From: Neptunicoccus cionae
Lineage (GTDB): Bacteria > Pseudomonadota > Alphaproteobacteria > Rhodobacterales > Rhodobacteraceae
Direction: 5' to 3'
DNA length: 64,000 nucleotides
Assembly: GCF_002860325.1 (NCBI RefSeq)
Contig: NZ_PKOJ01000001.1
Coordinates: forward strand, 434,001 to 498,000
This document shows, one piece after another, positions 34,659-43,838 of the stretch (positions are counted from its first letter, which is position 1; every line of letters begins with the position of its first letter). Both the position numbers and the translations under genes were made by a program. The notes beneath the pieces are model-generated. The model was not told where the DNA came from, made no database searches, and worked only from the letters and a program-made list of their open reading frames with translations.

Positions 34659-36221
34659 ATGACCAAGATGCCTACCGTTCGTAATGAAGTGCACTTTAGT
34701 GATCGTGTTGTAGCCTGTTTCGAGCCCCGCGCAGCATTGGTGATGGAGCAGATCGACGGGATCATCGCCCGCTATCCTGAACGCACCGCCCTTGTAGATG
34801 AACAGGTGCGGTTAAGTTATGCTGCGTTGTCTGACCGCGTAAACGGATGCGCGGCGCAACTACAAAAACTCGGTCTGTCTGGCGGAGACAGGGTCGGTCT
34901 GCTGCTGTCCAACCGTGCGGAATTTGTCGTTTCGCTTCTTGCGATCTGGCGGCTGGGGGCGGTTCCGGTTCCGATGAACGTGCGGGAGGCTGCGCCGGAA
35001 ACCGCCTTTATCCTGAATGATTGTGGTGCTGCGGGGCTGATCTATGATCCGGCTCACGATACTGCAATTCCGCTACAGAACGATGTGCCCGACATGAAGT
35101 GGCGGCTGGAAATCGATGGCATCGAACAAAGCGCCCCTGCCGGATTTGATCCGGTCATTCCTGCGATGGATGAAGATGATCTGGCCTGTATCCTTTACAC
35201 CTCCGGGACAACAGGGAAGCCCAAAGGTGCAATGCTGACCCATCTCGGGATTATCCATTCCATGATGCATTTTGCCCATCATCTTGAACTCACCCAAGAG
35301 GACGCCGCCCTTCTGGTCGTGCCTGCAACCCATGTAACAGGGCTGATTGCTCTGGTGATGACCAGTCTGGGGGTCGGGGCCAAACTGGTGATGCAAGAAG
35401 CCTTCAACACCCGTTCGGTTCTGGAGGTAACACAGGCCGAGAAGATCAGCTATTCGGTCATGGTTCCGGCGATGTACAACCTGATGTTGCTGCGCGAGGA
35501 TCTGACACAGTTTGATCTGAGTTCTCTACGGATCGGTGCCTATGGCGGTGCCCCCATGCCGGTGCCAACGATTGAAAAACTGGCCGAACTGGTGCCGGAC
35601 CTGACTTTGGTAAACGCCTACGGCGCGACCGAGACAACTTCCCCTTCGACCATCATGCCGCTGGATGCGGATCGCAGTGCCTTTGATACGATCGGCAAGC
35701 CGGTGGCCTGCGGGGAAATCCTGATCATGGATGAAGATATGCGCGAATGCCCGGTCGGGACTGTCGGTGAAATCTGGATACGTGGCCCGATGGTTGTGGC
35801 GGGCTACTGGAACCGTCCCGATGCCACAGCGTCCGAGTTTGTGGGCGGGTTCTGGCGTTCCGGCGATATGGGCGCGATGGACGAAAACGGCTATGTCCGG
35901 ATATTCGACCGGATCAAGGATGTGGTTAACCGCGGCGGCTACAAGGTGTTCAGTTCCGAGGTGGAGAGCATCCTGATGACCCATCCGGACGTGGCAGAGG
36001 CAGCGATTATCGCCAAACCCTGTCCGGTTCTGGGCGAGAGGGTACATGCGGTGATCTGCCCGAAAAGCGGTCAGGTTGATGAGGCCGCGCTAAGCGCACT
36101 TTGTGCCGCGAACCTGAGCGATTACAAAGTCCCCGAAAGTTATTCGATCTCGGAAACGCCTTTGCCGCGTAACGCCAACGGGAAGGTTTTGAAACGCACT
36201 TTGAAAGAGACTTTCCTGTAA
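34659..36221 (+). CDS. Acyl-CoA synthetase (class I adenylate-forming), second copy
   Basis: 520-residue CoA ligase. Motifs: CILYTSGTTGKPKGAMLTH (P-loop), LVNAYGATETTSPS, FWRSGDMGAMDENGYVRIFD (hinge) and the C-terminal catalytic Lys in RNANGKVLKRTLKE. Its frame is open from 34578, but the ATG at 34659 (MTKMPTVRNE) gives a normal N-terminus. It differs from the ligase at 26656, notably in having the standard SGTTG loop. Its pairing with the kinase points to activation of a hydroxy acid to the CoA ester that the kinase then phosphorylates. Confidence 0.87.
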   Translation: MTKMPTVRNEVHFSDRVVACFEPRAALVMEQIDGIIARYPERTALVDEQVRLSYAALSDRVNGCAAQLQKLGLSGGDRVGLLLSNRAEFVVSLLAIWRLGAVPVPMNVREAAPETAFILNDCGAAGLIYDPAHDTAIPLQNDVPDMKWRLEIDGIEQSAPAGFDPVIPAMDEDDLACILYTSGTTGKPKGAMLTHLGIIHSMMHFAHHLELTQEDAALLVVPATHVTGLIALVMTSLGVGAKLVMQEAFNTRSVLEVTQAEKISYSVMVPAMYNLMLLREDLTQFDLSSLRIGAYGGAPMPVPTIEKLAELVPDLTLVNAYGATETTSPSTIMPLDADRSAFDTIGKPVACGEILIMDEDMRECPVGTVGEIWIRGPMVVAGYWNRPDATASEFVGGFWRSGDMGAMDENGYVRIFDRIKDVVNRGGYKVFSSEVESILMTHPDVAEAAIIAKPCPVLGERVHAVICPKSGQVDEAALSALCAANLSDYKVPESYSISETPLPRNANGKVLKRTLKETFL

Positions 36222-36367
36222 TCGCTTGGCTTTTGTCTTTTTTGTCGGGTAACGTAAACTTTATTGAAATCATCTGTCATCCATGCCCTGCGGACGCCAG
36301 ACTGTGCAATACTCCGCACAACTGAACAGGCTGGATTAACCAGACGAAACCGACAAGGACAGAACCC

Positions 36368-37510
36368 ATGAATGTCTTGCGCCAGATAATCCTCTGTGCG
36401 GTGGCACTTGCAGCGGCAGTTTACATCTGGGCTACTTATGTGCCTTCTTCCGCACCCTATCTGGCGAAGCTTGGAATTGAGGTCGCGCAGCCGGAAGATA
36501 ACACTGCACAACGGGGAAGGTTTCAGGGCGGGCCCGCACAGGTGGTTACAGCACAGGTAAGTGAACAGTCCCTTGCAGACAGGATTAATGCGATTGGTGA
36601 CGGAAAAGCGCTTCATTCCATTGCGGTGAGGGCCAAAGCCGTCGGGTTGATTACCGAACTGCCTATTCTGGCCGGAGGATATATCGAAAAAGGGCAGGTC
36701 ATCGCCCGTCTGGAAGATGAAGCCGAAACCATTGCCGTGGAACAGGCTCGTGTCCGGCTTGAAGATGCGCAGGCTGCAGCAGAGCGTATCGCGCGGCTGG
36801 AAACCACCGGTGCTGTAACCGAGGTGCGCCTGCGGGAAACCCAACTGTCCCTGCGCAATGCCGAACTGGCACTGCGGCAGGCCGAATACAATCTGGAACA
36901 ACGCAAGATCGAAGCGCCGGTTTCTGGCTATACTGGGATCATCGATATTGCCGTTGGGGATCGTGTCAACGCACAGGATGTTCTGGTGACCATCACCGAC
37001 CGTTCGCAAATCCTGATCGATTTCCGTGTGCCCGAACGTGTAATCGGCAAAATAGAAACCGGACAGCCGTTCACGGCTACGCCTCTTGGATTGCGTGATG
37101 TTGAAATGACAGGAGTGATCAGCGCGGTCGACACTGTTGTGGAACGTACCAGCCGTACAATGCGGGTTCAGGGGCGACTTGATAACGAAGCCGACAGGTT
37201 GCGTGCCGGCATGGCTTTTTCCGTCAGTCTGACGTTTCCGGGCGAAACGCTGCTGTCGATCGCACCACTGGCGCTGCAATGGTCCAGTAGCGGGCCGTTT
37301 GTCTGGGTGCTTCGGGACGGCACGGTGCATCGTGCCGAACTGGAAATCCGCCAGCGCAACAGTGACAGCATACTCGTAGAGAGCAAGGTTTTGAAACCGG
37401 GCGATGAAATTGTCACCGAGGGCGTTCAGACCCTGCGCGAAGGGGCCGAGGTCGTTCTCTCGGAAAAGGCTGCTGCAGCCTTGCGCAACGGTAACGGAGA
37501 TCGGACATGA
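36368..37510 (+). CDS. RND efflux periplasmic adaptor (membrane fusion protein)
   Basis: 380 residues. An N-terminal hydrophobic anchor (LRQIILCAVALAAAVYIWAT) is followed by a lipoyl-like half (AVGLITELPILAGGYIEKGQVIARLEDE), a coiled-coil hairpin (about 115-180, VEQARVRLEDAQAAAERIARL), the second lipoyl half (IEAPVSGYTGIIDIAVGDRV), a beta-barrel domain and a membrane-proximal domain. It joins the inner-membrane pump to an outer-membrane channel. The stop overlaps the pump start by 4 nt. No outer-membrane channel gene is in the window, so a shared TolC-type channel is expected. Confidence 0.88.
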   Translation: MNVLRQIILCAVALAAAVYIWATYVPSSAPYLAKLGIEVAQPEDNTAQRGRFQGGPAQVVTAQVSEQSLADRINAIGDGKALHSIAVRAKAVGLITELPILAGGYIEKGQVIARLEDEAETIAVEQARVRLEDAQAAAERIARLETTGAVTEVRLRETQLSLRNAELALRQAEYNLEQRKIEAPVSGYTGIIDIAVGDRVNAQDVLVTITDRSQILIDFRVPERVIGKIETGQPFTATPLGLRDVEMTGVISAVDTVVERTSRTMRVQGRLDNEADRLRAGMAFSVSLTFPGETLLSIAPLALQWSSSGPFVWVLRDGTVHRAELEIRQRNSDSILVESKVLKPGDEIVTEGVQTLREGAEVVLSEKAAAALRNGNGDRT

Positions 37511-40500
37511 CACAGCAAACGGAGGAAGCGGCACCAGCCGGACACACCTCTGGTACCGCAGTTTTTGTGCGCCGGCCTATTCTTGCTTTCGTACTCAACG
37601 CGCTGATTGTGCTGGCCGGTGTAGCGGGGTTTTTTGGCGCCGAGATCCGCGAACTGCCCAATGTGGACCGCCCTGTTGTCACTGTCACTACCGAGTTTTC
37701 CGGCGCCGCGCCTGAAACTGTAGATCAGGAAGTCACGGGCCGCATCGAGGGGGCCGTGGGGCGGGTCGCTGGAGTGCGCTCGATCTCTTCCAATTCCCGC
37801 TTCGGGCGGAGCCGTGTCACGCTGGAGTTTGACGACAAGGTGAATATCGACATTGCGGCAACCGACGTGCGCGATGCTGTGGCGCGGATCGTCAACCAAT
37901 TGCCCGATACGGCGGAACAGCCGCAGATTGTCAAAGCGGATGCGAATGCGGATGCTGTCATGCGGATTGCGGTCACATCGTCGGGCCGCTCTCCGCAGGA
38001 TCTGACACGAATTGTGCAGGACCGGGTCGAGGACCGACTGATTTCCGTGGACGGTGTAGCGGATTTGCAGATTTACGGTGACCGCGATCCGGTCTTTCGT
38101 GTGGACATCGACCAGTTGGAACTGGCTAGCCGCGGGCTGACCCTCGCGGATGTGCGCAACAGTCTTGCTGATGTGGCCTACGACTCTCCTTCAGGTGATC
38201 TTGCCGGAGACAGCCAGTCGATCAATGTGCGGACCACAGCAAGTGTTGCCACGGCAGCAGCCTTCGAGGCGCTTGAAATCCGTAACGATGTGATCCTCGG
38301 CGACGTGGCCCGAGTAACGCTCGGGCCTGCGCCCGGCGAAACCGTTTTGCGGGCCAACGGGCAATCGGGGCTTGGCATCGGGATCATCCGTCAGGCCACG
38401 TCGAATACGCTTGAGATTTCCAAGAATGTGCGCGCGGTGGTGGCAGAGCTGGATGCGACATTACCCGAAGATGTCAGTATTTTCGTAACCTCTGATGATG
38501 CGGTATTTATCGATGGCTCGATCACTGAAGTTGTAAAGACCCTTCTGCTGGCAGTGACAATTGTGGTGATCGTGATTTTCATCTTCTTATGGGACTTTCG
38601 CGCTACGCTTATTCCCGCGCTGACCCTTCCGGTTGCGCTTATCGGATCGCTGGCGGCGATCTATCTGGTCGGGTTCTCGATCAATATCCTGACGCTGCTG
38701 GCGCTGGTACTGGCGACAGGGATGGTTGTGGACGATGCCATCGTCGTTCTGGAAAACATCGTTCGTCTGCGCGGTCAGGGTATGGGGCCAAGGGCTGCGG
38801 CTGTGCTTGGCACGCAGCAGGTGTTTTTTGCGGTGGTCACGACGACCGCCACACTGGCGGCTGTGTTTGTCCCATTGTCTTTCCTGCCGGGTCAGGTGGG
38901 TGGCCTGTTCCGCGAGTTCGGATTCACGCTGGCAATAGCGGTGATGCTGTCCTCGGTTGTGGCGCTGACGTTCTGTCCGGTTCTGGCCAGCCGCCTGCTG
39001 ACACGCAAACCGAAGACGGAAGGCAGCCGCGGCCCTATGGTCTGGCTCGGCGACTGGCTTGCAAACAGTTATGCCGCGCTTTTGCGCGGGGTACTGGCCG
39101 TTCCTATGGTGGTTGTACTTGTAGCTGTGCTGTTCACGGCGACTGCGGCGTTCATGGCAGGGGGAATCCGGCAGGAATTAACCCCGCGTGAGGACCGCGC
39201 CGTTGCCCTGCTTCGCGTGACGGCGTCCCAAGGGGTGTCTCTGGCTTACACCCAAAGCAAGATGCAGCAGATCGAGGACGCGGTAGAGCCTTTGCGCCAA
39301 AATGGTGAGATCACCAATGTGTTTTCAATTTCAGGCTTTGGCGCGGACAATCGCGGGTTTATGGTTTTCACCCTTGCGAAATGGGACGAGCGGGACAGGG
39401 CACAACAGGAAATCGTGGCCCAAATCAACCGGAGCCTTCGGGATATCGTTGGCGTGCGTGCCTTTGCGATCCAGCCGAACTCACTGGGAATTCGCGGAGC
39501 GGGCCGTGGGCTGGCTTTTGCAATCACTGGCGATAATTACGAGCAGCTTGCCAACGTGGCAGAGACTCTCGTCGACCGGATGAATGAAGTTCCGGGCATG
39601 GGTAAGGTGCAGCTGGAATATGAAACCACCCAGCCACAGCTTTTCGTCCAGATCGATCGCACGCGGGCGTCTGATCTGGGTATCGACATCACCGGTTTGG
39701 GCGAAGCCTTGCAGGCGGTTCTGGACGGGCGCAAGGTGGGATCTGTTTTCATTGATGACACCAGCTACGACGTGCAGATGCTCTCTACCACCGATCCGGT
39801 GAATGATCCGGGCGATCTGGAAAATATCTTTGTACAGGCGGGGGACGGGCAGATGGTGCCGATGTCGAGCTTTGTCACGCTAGAGGAACGGGCCGTTGCG
39901 CCGGAACTGGATCGTGAAGGACAAAAACGTTCGGTCGAGATTACTGCGGGCCTGTCACCGGAACTGTCACTCGGAGATGCACTGGCTGCGGTGGAACAAT
40001 TAGGCGAAGAGGTTCTTTCAGAGGAAAACTTCATCGTCCCGCTGGCCGAAGCTGCGACACTGGATCAGACAAATTCCGGCCTTTTCGTAACCTTCGGTTT
40101 TGCCATTCTGGTGGTGTTTCTGGTGCTTTCAGCCCAATTCGAAAGCTTTGTTTCTGCTGTGGTGGTCATGTCCACGGTGCCTATCGGGCTGGCCTGTGCA
40201 GTCTTTGCGCTGGTGCTGACGGGGCTGAGCCTGAATGTCTACAGCCAGATCGGTCTGGTGATGTTGATCGGGATCATGGCGAAGAACGGTATTTTGATCG
40301 TGGAATTCGCAAATCAGTTGCGGGATCGCGGGCAGGACGTTCACAGCGCTATTCTCGAGGCCTCTACAGTGCGGCTGCGACCTGTGATGATGACGATGAC
40401 ATCAACCGTTATCGGGGGCGTGCCGCTGATCCTGTCAGCCGGTGCCGGAGCCGAAGCCCGCGAGGCGCTGGGCTGGGTGATTGTCGGCGGGCTGGGGCTT

Positions 40501-40623
40501 GCCACGGTATCAACCCTGTTCCTGACACCGGTCGCCTACCTTCTGCTGGCGCGGTTCTCGACCCCTAAAGCTGCGCAAGAGGCCCGTTTGAAGACCGAGT
40601 TGCAAGAGGCGCAGGCAATCTGA
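37507..40623 (+). CDS. RND efflux pump inner-membrane subunit (AcrB/MexF-like)
   Basis: 1038 residues, the normal size. Two sets of a single span, a large periplasmic loop and a five-to-six-span bundle are visible. The proton-relay motif in span 4 is LALVLATGMVVDDAIVVLEN (Asp-Asp), and the matching C-terminal block carries GLVMLIGIMAKNGILIVEFAN with the relay Lys. The last residues are EAQAI. Proton-driven export; no substrate can be assigned. Located between the hydroxy-acid genes and phnM without obvious functional link to either. Confidence 0.92.
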   Translation: MTQQTEEAAPAGHTSGTAVFVRRPILAFVLNALIVLAGVAGFFGAEIRELPNVDRPVVTVTTEFSGAAPETVDQEVTGRIEGAVGRVAGVRSISSNSRFGRSRVTLEFDDKVNIDIAATDVRDAVARIVNQLPDTAEQPQIVKADANADAVMRIAVTSSGRSPQDLTRIVQDRVEDRLISVDGVADLQIYGDRDPVFRVDIDQLELASRGLTLADVRNSLADVAYDSPSGDLAGDSQSINVRTTASVATAAAFEALEIRNDVILGDVARVTLGPAPGETVLRANGQSGLGIGIIRQATSNTLEISKNVRAVVAELDATLPEDVSIFVTSDDAVFIDGSITEVVKTLLLAVTIVVIVIFIFLWDFRATLIPALTLPVALIGSLAAIYLVGFSINILTLLALVLATGMVVDDAIVVLENIVRLRGQGMGPRAAAVLGTQQVFFAVVTTTATLAAVFVPLSFLPGQVGGLFREFGFTLAIAVMLSSVVALTFCPVLASRLLTRKPKTEGSRGPMVWLGDWLANSYAALLRGVLAVPMVVVLVAVLFTATAAFMAGGIRQELTPREDRAVALLRVTASQGVSLAYTQSKMQQIEDAVEPLRQNGEITNVFSISGFGADNRGFMVFTLAKWDERDRAQQEIVAQINRSLRDIVGVRAFAIQPNSLGIRGAGRGLAFAITGDNYEQLANVAETLVDRMNEVPGMGKVQLEYETTQPQLFVQIDRTRASDLGIDITGLGEALQAVLDGRKVGSVFIDDTSYDVQMLSTTDPVNDPGDLENIFVQAGDGQMVPMSSFVTLEERAVAPELDREGQKRSVEITAGLSPELSLGDALAAVEQLGEEVLSEENFIVPLAEAATLDQTNSGLFVTFGFAILVVFLVLSAQFESFVSAVVVMSTVPIGLACAVFALVLTGLSLNVYSQIGLVMLIGIMAKNGILIVEFANQLRDRGQDVHSAILEASTVRLRPVMMTMTSTVIGGVPLILSAGAGAEAREALGWVIVGGLGLATVSTLFLTPVAYLLLARFSTPKAAQEARLKTELQEAQAI

Positions 40624-40660
40624 TTATTGCCTGCTGCCCTGATCTGAAAACCGGACCGGC

Positions 40661-41839
40661 CTAGCCTATCCGCTGCCCGTCACGCCACACCCCTTTGATG
40701 CAGGGCAGGTGGTATGACAGGGAAAATGCCAGCAGGTCCGCCCGTTTCCCGACGGCGATCTCTCCGCGATCCGGCAGGGCAACCGCCTTGGCCGGTTGAT
40801 GGGTGACGGTCCGCAGACCGGTAGCCATATTCCCCTGTTCCAGCCCCAAACGCACCGCGCCCATCAGCAGGGAAGAGGGTGCATAGTCGGAACTGAGCAC
40901 ATCCAGTACCCCGTCCTGTACAAGTTCCTGCGCTGCAACATTGCCCGAGTGGCTGCCACCGCGCAAAAGGTTCGGGGCGCCCATCATCACGCGGATATCG
41001 GCATTGCGGCAGGCTCTGGCGGCCTCCAGCGTCGTTGGGAACTCGGCAACGCGCACGCCCTTGCCCACAGATGTTTCCACATCCGATTCCGTTGTATCGT
41101 CGTGGCTGGCCAGTACCGCGCCAAGGTCTCGCCCGATCCGTGCGGCGCCTTCTTCATGCAGGGCACCGTATTTTTCGCGGGTAGCGTAAAGGGTCTCGTA
41201 ATGGGCGGAAATTTCGGACGGAGTCATGCCGTATTTGCCCCGCAGGTATTCGTCCATCTTGCTCAGGTCGCGGAACTGCCGCTGGCCGGGGGTGTGATCC
41301 ATAAGACTGACAATACCAATCCGGTCCGCGCGGCTGAACTCTTCCATTTCCTCGATCAGGGTTTCCGAACAGATTTCGGCCCGCAGGTGCAGGAAGTGGT
41401 TAATCCGCATGGCGCCACTGTTCTGCAAATCCAGAATGTCATTGGCCAGTTCACGGGCATATTTACGATAATTTGATCCGGTCTCTGTAACCGAGGAGCC
41501 GACCCGCAGGGCGTCAAACACTGTGGTGATCCCAACTGAAGCCAGTTCCGCATCATGGGCGATTGCCGCTGCTTTTGTCGGCCATTTCACACCGGGACGG
41601 GGCTGCATATGCCGCTCCAGATTGTCGGTGTGCAATTCGACCAGACCGGGACTTAGGAAATCGCCCCCCAGATCAACCGCCCCGTTGATTGCGCTGCTTC
41701 CGGTATCGATTGCGGTGATGATCCCGTCTTCCACGCGAAGCGTTCCGTTGATCACATCGTCTTTCAATACGATGCGCGCGTTGGTGAGCGTCAGCGACAC
41801 ACCGTTGTGGGCCTCCGCCGCGCGATCAGTGTCTTTCAT
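40661..41839 (-). CDS. phnM: Alpha-D-ribose 1-methylphosphonate 5-triphosphate diphosphatase
   Basis: 392-residue amidohydrolase-fold enzyme of the C-P lyase pathway; it removes pyrophosphate from the ribose 1-alkylphosphonate 5-triphosphate made by PhnGHIL, giving the PhnJ substrate. Metal-site motif VELHTDNLERH (HxD) near residue 68 and later HDDTTE agree with PhnM, as does LSPGLVELHTDNLE. The frame is open to 41926; ATG 41839 (MKDTDRAAEA) is the most family-like start, 41884 the alternative. Divergent from the DUF1045 gene, with a Pho-box-like element between them, and apart from the phnG-N operon. Confidence 0.9.
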   Translation of the reverse strand: MKDTDRAAEAHNGVSLTLTNARIVLKDDVINGTLRVEDGIITAIDTGSSAINGAVDLGGDFLSPGLVELHTDNLERHMQPRPGVKWPTKAAAIAHDAELASVGITTVFDALRVGSSVTETGSNYRKYARELANDILDLQNSGAMRINHFLHLRAEICSETLIEEMEEFSRADRIGIVSLMDHTPGQRQFRDLSKMDEYLRGKYGMTPSEISAHYETLYATREKYGALHEEGAARIGRDLGAVLASHDDTTESDVETSVGKGVRVAEFPTTLEAARACRNADIRVMMGAPNLLRGGSHSGNVAAQELVQDGVLDVLSSDYAPSSLLMGAVRLGLEQGNMATGLRTVTHQPAKAVALPDRGEIAVGKRADLLAFSLSYHLPCIKGVWRDGQRIG

Positions 41840-41877
41840 AGTTCTACTACCAGTTTTAGTTGCGATTTCAGGGTGTA

Positions 41878-41896
41878 ATGTCATGAGGGTGTAACA
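41878..41896. promoter_or_regulatory. Pho-box-like element between phnM and the DUF1045 gene
   Basis: TGTCAT (41879-41884) and TGTAAC (41890-41895) are spaced 11 bp, the repeat of PhoB boxes. A 9-bp direct repeat AGGGTGTAA (41870-41878 and 41886-41894) overlaps it. Phosphate-starvation control of phosphonate use is well known, but the second half-site is degenerate. Confidence 0.4.
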
Positions 41897-41943
41897 TCTT
41901 GATGTCTTATATCCGGCCCAGAGCAAAAGGAGCCCGAGTGACC

Positions 41944-42630
41944 ATGTACCAGCGTTATGCCGTCTATTTCACACCGCCGAGCGATCATTCCCTTGCCGCC
42001 TTCGGCGCAGGTTGGCTCGGCTGGGATATTGTGGCGGGGGAACCCGTTCGGCATCCGCGGCTTGACGGTCTGCCACTGCCGGTGGAAGAGATTACGGCCA
42101 CTCCGCGTCGGTACGGATTGCACGGCACCTTGAAAGCGCCATTCGTGTTGAACCCTGATTTCTCTGCGACGGAGCTGGTCGAAACCGTGCGCGGCTATGC
42201 GAAGCAGCAGGAGCCGGTAGAGATCGGCTTGCTGGAACTTGATAGTATCAAGCAGTTTATCGCGCTGCGTCCTGCTGATCCCGATCCGGCGTTCGGAGCG
42301 TTGGTTGGGGATATCGTAATGGCGCTGGACCGGTTCCGCGCGCCGATGGGCCCACAAGAACTGCAACGCCGCAGGAGCGCGAACCTGTCGCCGCGACAGG
42401 ACGAGTTGTTGCGCCTTTGGGGCTATCCCTATGTCTTGGACGAGTTTCGTTTTCATGTGACGCTCACCGGAAGTCTGAGCGATAACCAGCAGGCGCAGAC
42501 GCGGGAGGTGCTGGAAATGGCGCTGGAACCGCACCTGAAAAGACCCTTCATGCTGAACGAACTCTGTCTCTGCGGGCAGTTGGAAAACGGTTGTTTCAAG
42601 CTCATCGAACGGGTTCCGCTGCGGGGGTAA
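41944..42630 (+). CDS. DUF1045 phosphonate-metabolism protein (2H phosphoesterase-like)
   Basis: 228 residues. Genes of this family accompany C-P lyase genes in alphaproteobacteria. Two HxT motifs are visible, H60-G-T62 (YGLHGTLKAPF) and H171-V-T173 (FRFHVTLTGSL), about 110 residues apart, the hallmark of the 2H phosphoesterase superfamily, whose members often open cyclic phosphates. PhnP, which opens the 1,2-cyclic phosphate formed by C-P lyase, is not encoded in this window, so this protein may replace it; that is inference. AAGGAG is 11 nt before the ATG and 5 nt before an in-frame GTG at 41938, which may be the true start. Its 3' end overlaps phnN by 29 nt. Confidence 0.82.
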   Translation: MYQRYAVYFTPPSDHSLAAFGAGWLGWDIVAGEPVRHPRLDGLPLPVEEITATPRRYGLHGTLKAPFVLNPDFSATELVETVRGYAKQQEPVEIGLLELDSIKQFIALRPADPDPAFGALVGDIVMALDRFRAPMGPQELQRRRSANLSPRQDELLRLWGYPYVLDEFRFHVTLTGSLSDNQQAQTREVLEMALEPHLKRPFMLNELCLCGQLENGCFKLIERVPLRG

Positions 42631-43153
42631 AGGCCGCGACCATGCGTTCTACCGCATGGTCCAGCGTGCCGGAGTTGTCGATCTCGATCACGTGGGCCGG
42701 TGTTTCGAGCGCCAGTCCGGCCCGTGTCAGACGTGCCTCTATTTCCGCCGGGGTTTCGCGGCCCCGTTCAATCAAGCGCTGCCGCAGGACTTCGGGTGTT
42801 ACGCTTAGTGACAAGACCCGCACCTGCGGGTAACGACGCAGGATTTCGGGCATGGCCGCACGGGAGCCGTTAAAAACGACGTCCTGCCCCTCTGCCAGCG
42901 CCTGATCTATTGCGACTGGGATGCCGTAGCGGGTGTTGTGGGCCTCCCACCAAAGGGCAAATTCGCCCTGCTCCAGCATGGTCTGAAACTCTGCTGCGCT
43001 GACTCCGTCGATGGTTTCACCACCGGCATCGCTGGCCCGCGTGATCACACGGCGCATGCGCAGAACCCGCGGGCAGCGCTGCAGGGCGGCGTTTAAAACC
43101 GTGTCCTTGCCGGCCCCCGAAGGGCCGACCACAGTGAACAGTCGCCCCGCCAT
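42602..43153 (-). CDS. phnN: Ribose 1,5-bisphosphokinase
   Basis: 183-residue guanylate-kinase-like P-loop kinase that converts ribose 1,5-bisphosphate to PRPP at the end of the C-P lyase route. Walker A is VVGPSGAGKDT at residues ~6-16, followed by RMRRVITRASDAGGE, as in PhnN. Frame open to 43204, but the ATG at 43153 sits in TGATG with the phnL stop (1-nt overlap). Last gene of the phnGHIJKLN operon; its 3' end converges on the DUF1045 gene. Confidence 0.92.
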   Translation of the reverse strand: MAGRLFTVVGPSGAGKDTVLNAALQRCPRVLRMRRVITRASDAGGETIDGVSAAEFQTMLEQGEFALWWEAHNTRYGIPVAIDQALAEGQDVVFNGSRAAMPEILRRYPQVRVLSLSVTPEVLRQRLIERGRETPAEIEARLTRAGLALETPAHVIEIDNSGTLDHAVERMVAAFTPAAEPVR

Positions 43154-43836
43154 CAGGCTGCGGCCTTCGGGGCGAATTCGATCACGTCGATTTCGCGGGT
43201 GCACACCTGTTTGCGGGCTGCTTCGTCGTGGAAGATGCCCACGATTGCCGTGCCCCGTGCCTTCGCGGTTTCGATCAGACCCAGAACCGTTTCGCGATTG
43301 CGCCCGTCAAGGCTCGCTGTGGGTTCATCCAGCAACAGCGCGGGATAGTCATAGGCAAAGCCCCGCGCAATGTTTACCCGCTGTTGCTCGCCCCCCGAAA
43401 AGGTCAAAGGCGACAGATCCCACAGCCGTTCGGGAATGCGCAGCAGGGACAGCAGTTCGCTGGCCCGTTCCATGGCGGCATCGCGCGGGGTGCCCAGTTG
43501 CAGCAGCGGCTCGGCTACCACGTTCAGGGTCGGCACCCGTGGCACCACCCGCAGGAACTGGCTGACATAGCCAAGCGTATGCTTGCGCATCTGCAAAATC
43601 TCGCGCGGTTCGGCCTGTGCCACGTTCAGATCGCCAACGCGGATTTCACCGCTTTGGGTCAGGTAGTTGCCATAGATCATCCGCATAAGGGTGGATTTTC
43701 CTGCACCCGATGCCCCTGTCAGCCCGACACATTCGCCCGGATTTACGGTCAGGTTGCCATTGGCCATGACGGGGATTACCGCGCCGCCCTGATTGTGCAG
43801 CACAAAGGATTTGGTCGCGTTTTTAACTGTAATCAT
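43153..43836 (-). CDS. phnL: C-P lyase complex protein PhnL (ABC-type ATPase)
   Basis: 227 residues. Walker [10 protein letters not shown], signature TFSGGEQQRVNIARGFA, Walker B ALLLDEPTASLD. PhnL belongs with PhnGHI in the step that joins the alkylphosphonate to the ribose of ATP. ATG 43836 was chosen; a GTG at 43842 is possible. It follows phnK by 2 nt. It lacks any membrane partner, consistent with a non-transport ABC protein. Confidence 0.92.
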   Translation of the reverse strand: MITVKNATKSFVLHNQGGAVIPVMANGNLTVNPGECVGLTGASGAGKSTLMRMIYGNYLTQSGEIRVGDLNVAQAEPREILQMRKHTLGYVSQFLRVVPRVPTLNVVAEPLLQLGTPRDAAMERASELLSLLRIPERLWDLSPLTFSGGEQQRVNIARGFAYDYPALLLDEPTASLDGRNRETVLGLIETAKARGTAIVGIFHDEAARKQVCTREIDVIEFAPKAAA

Positions 43837-43838
43837 GG

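Noticed and set aside
36140-37534. 464-codon open frame on the minus strand
   Set aside because: Antisense to the RND adaptor gene; His/Gln/Arg-rich nonsense composition and no ribosome site.
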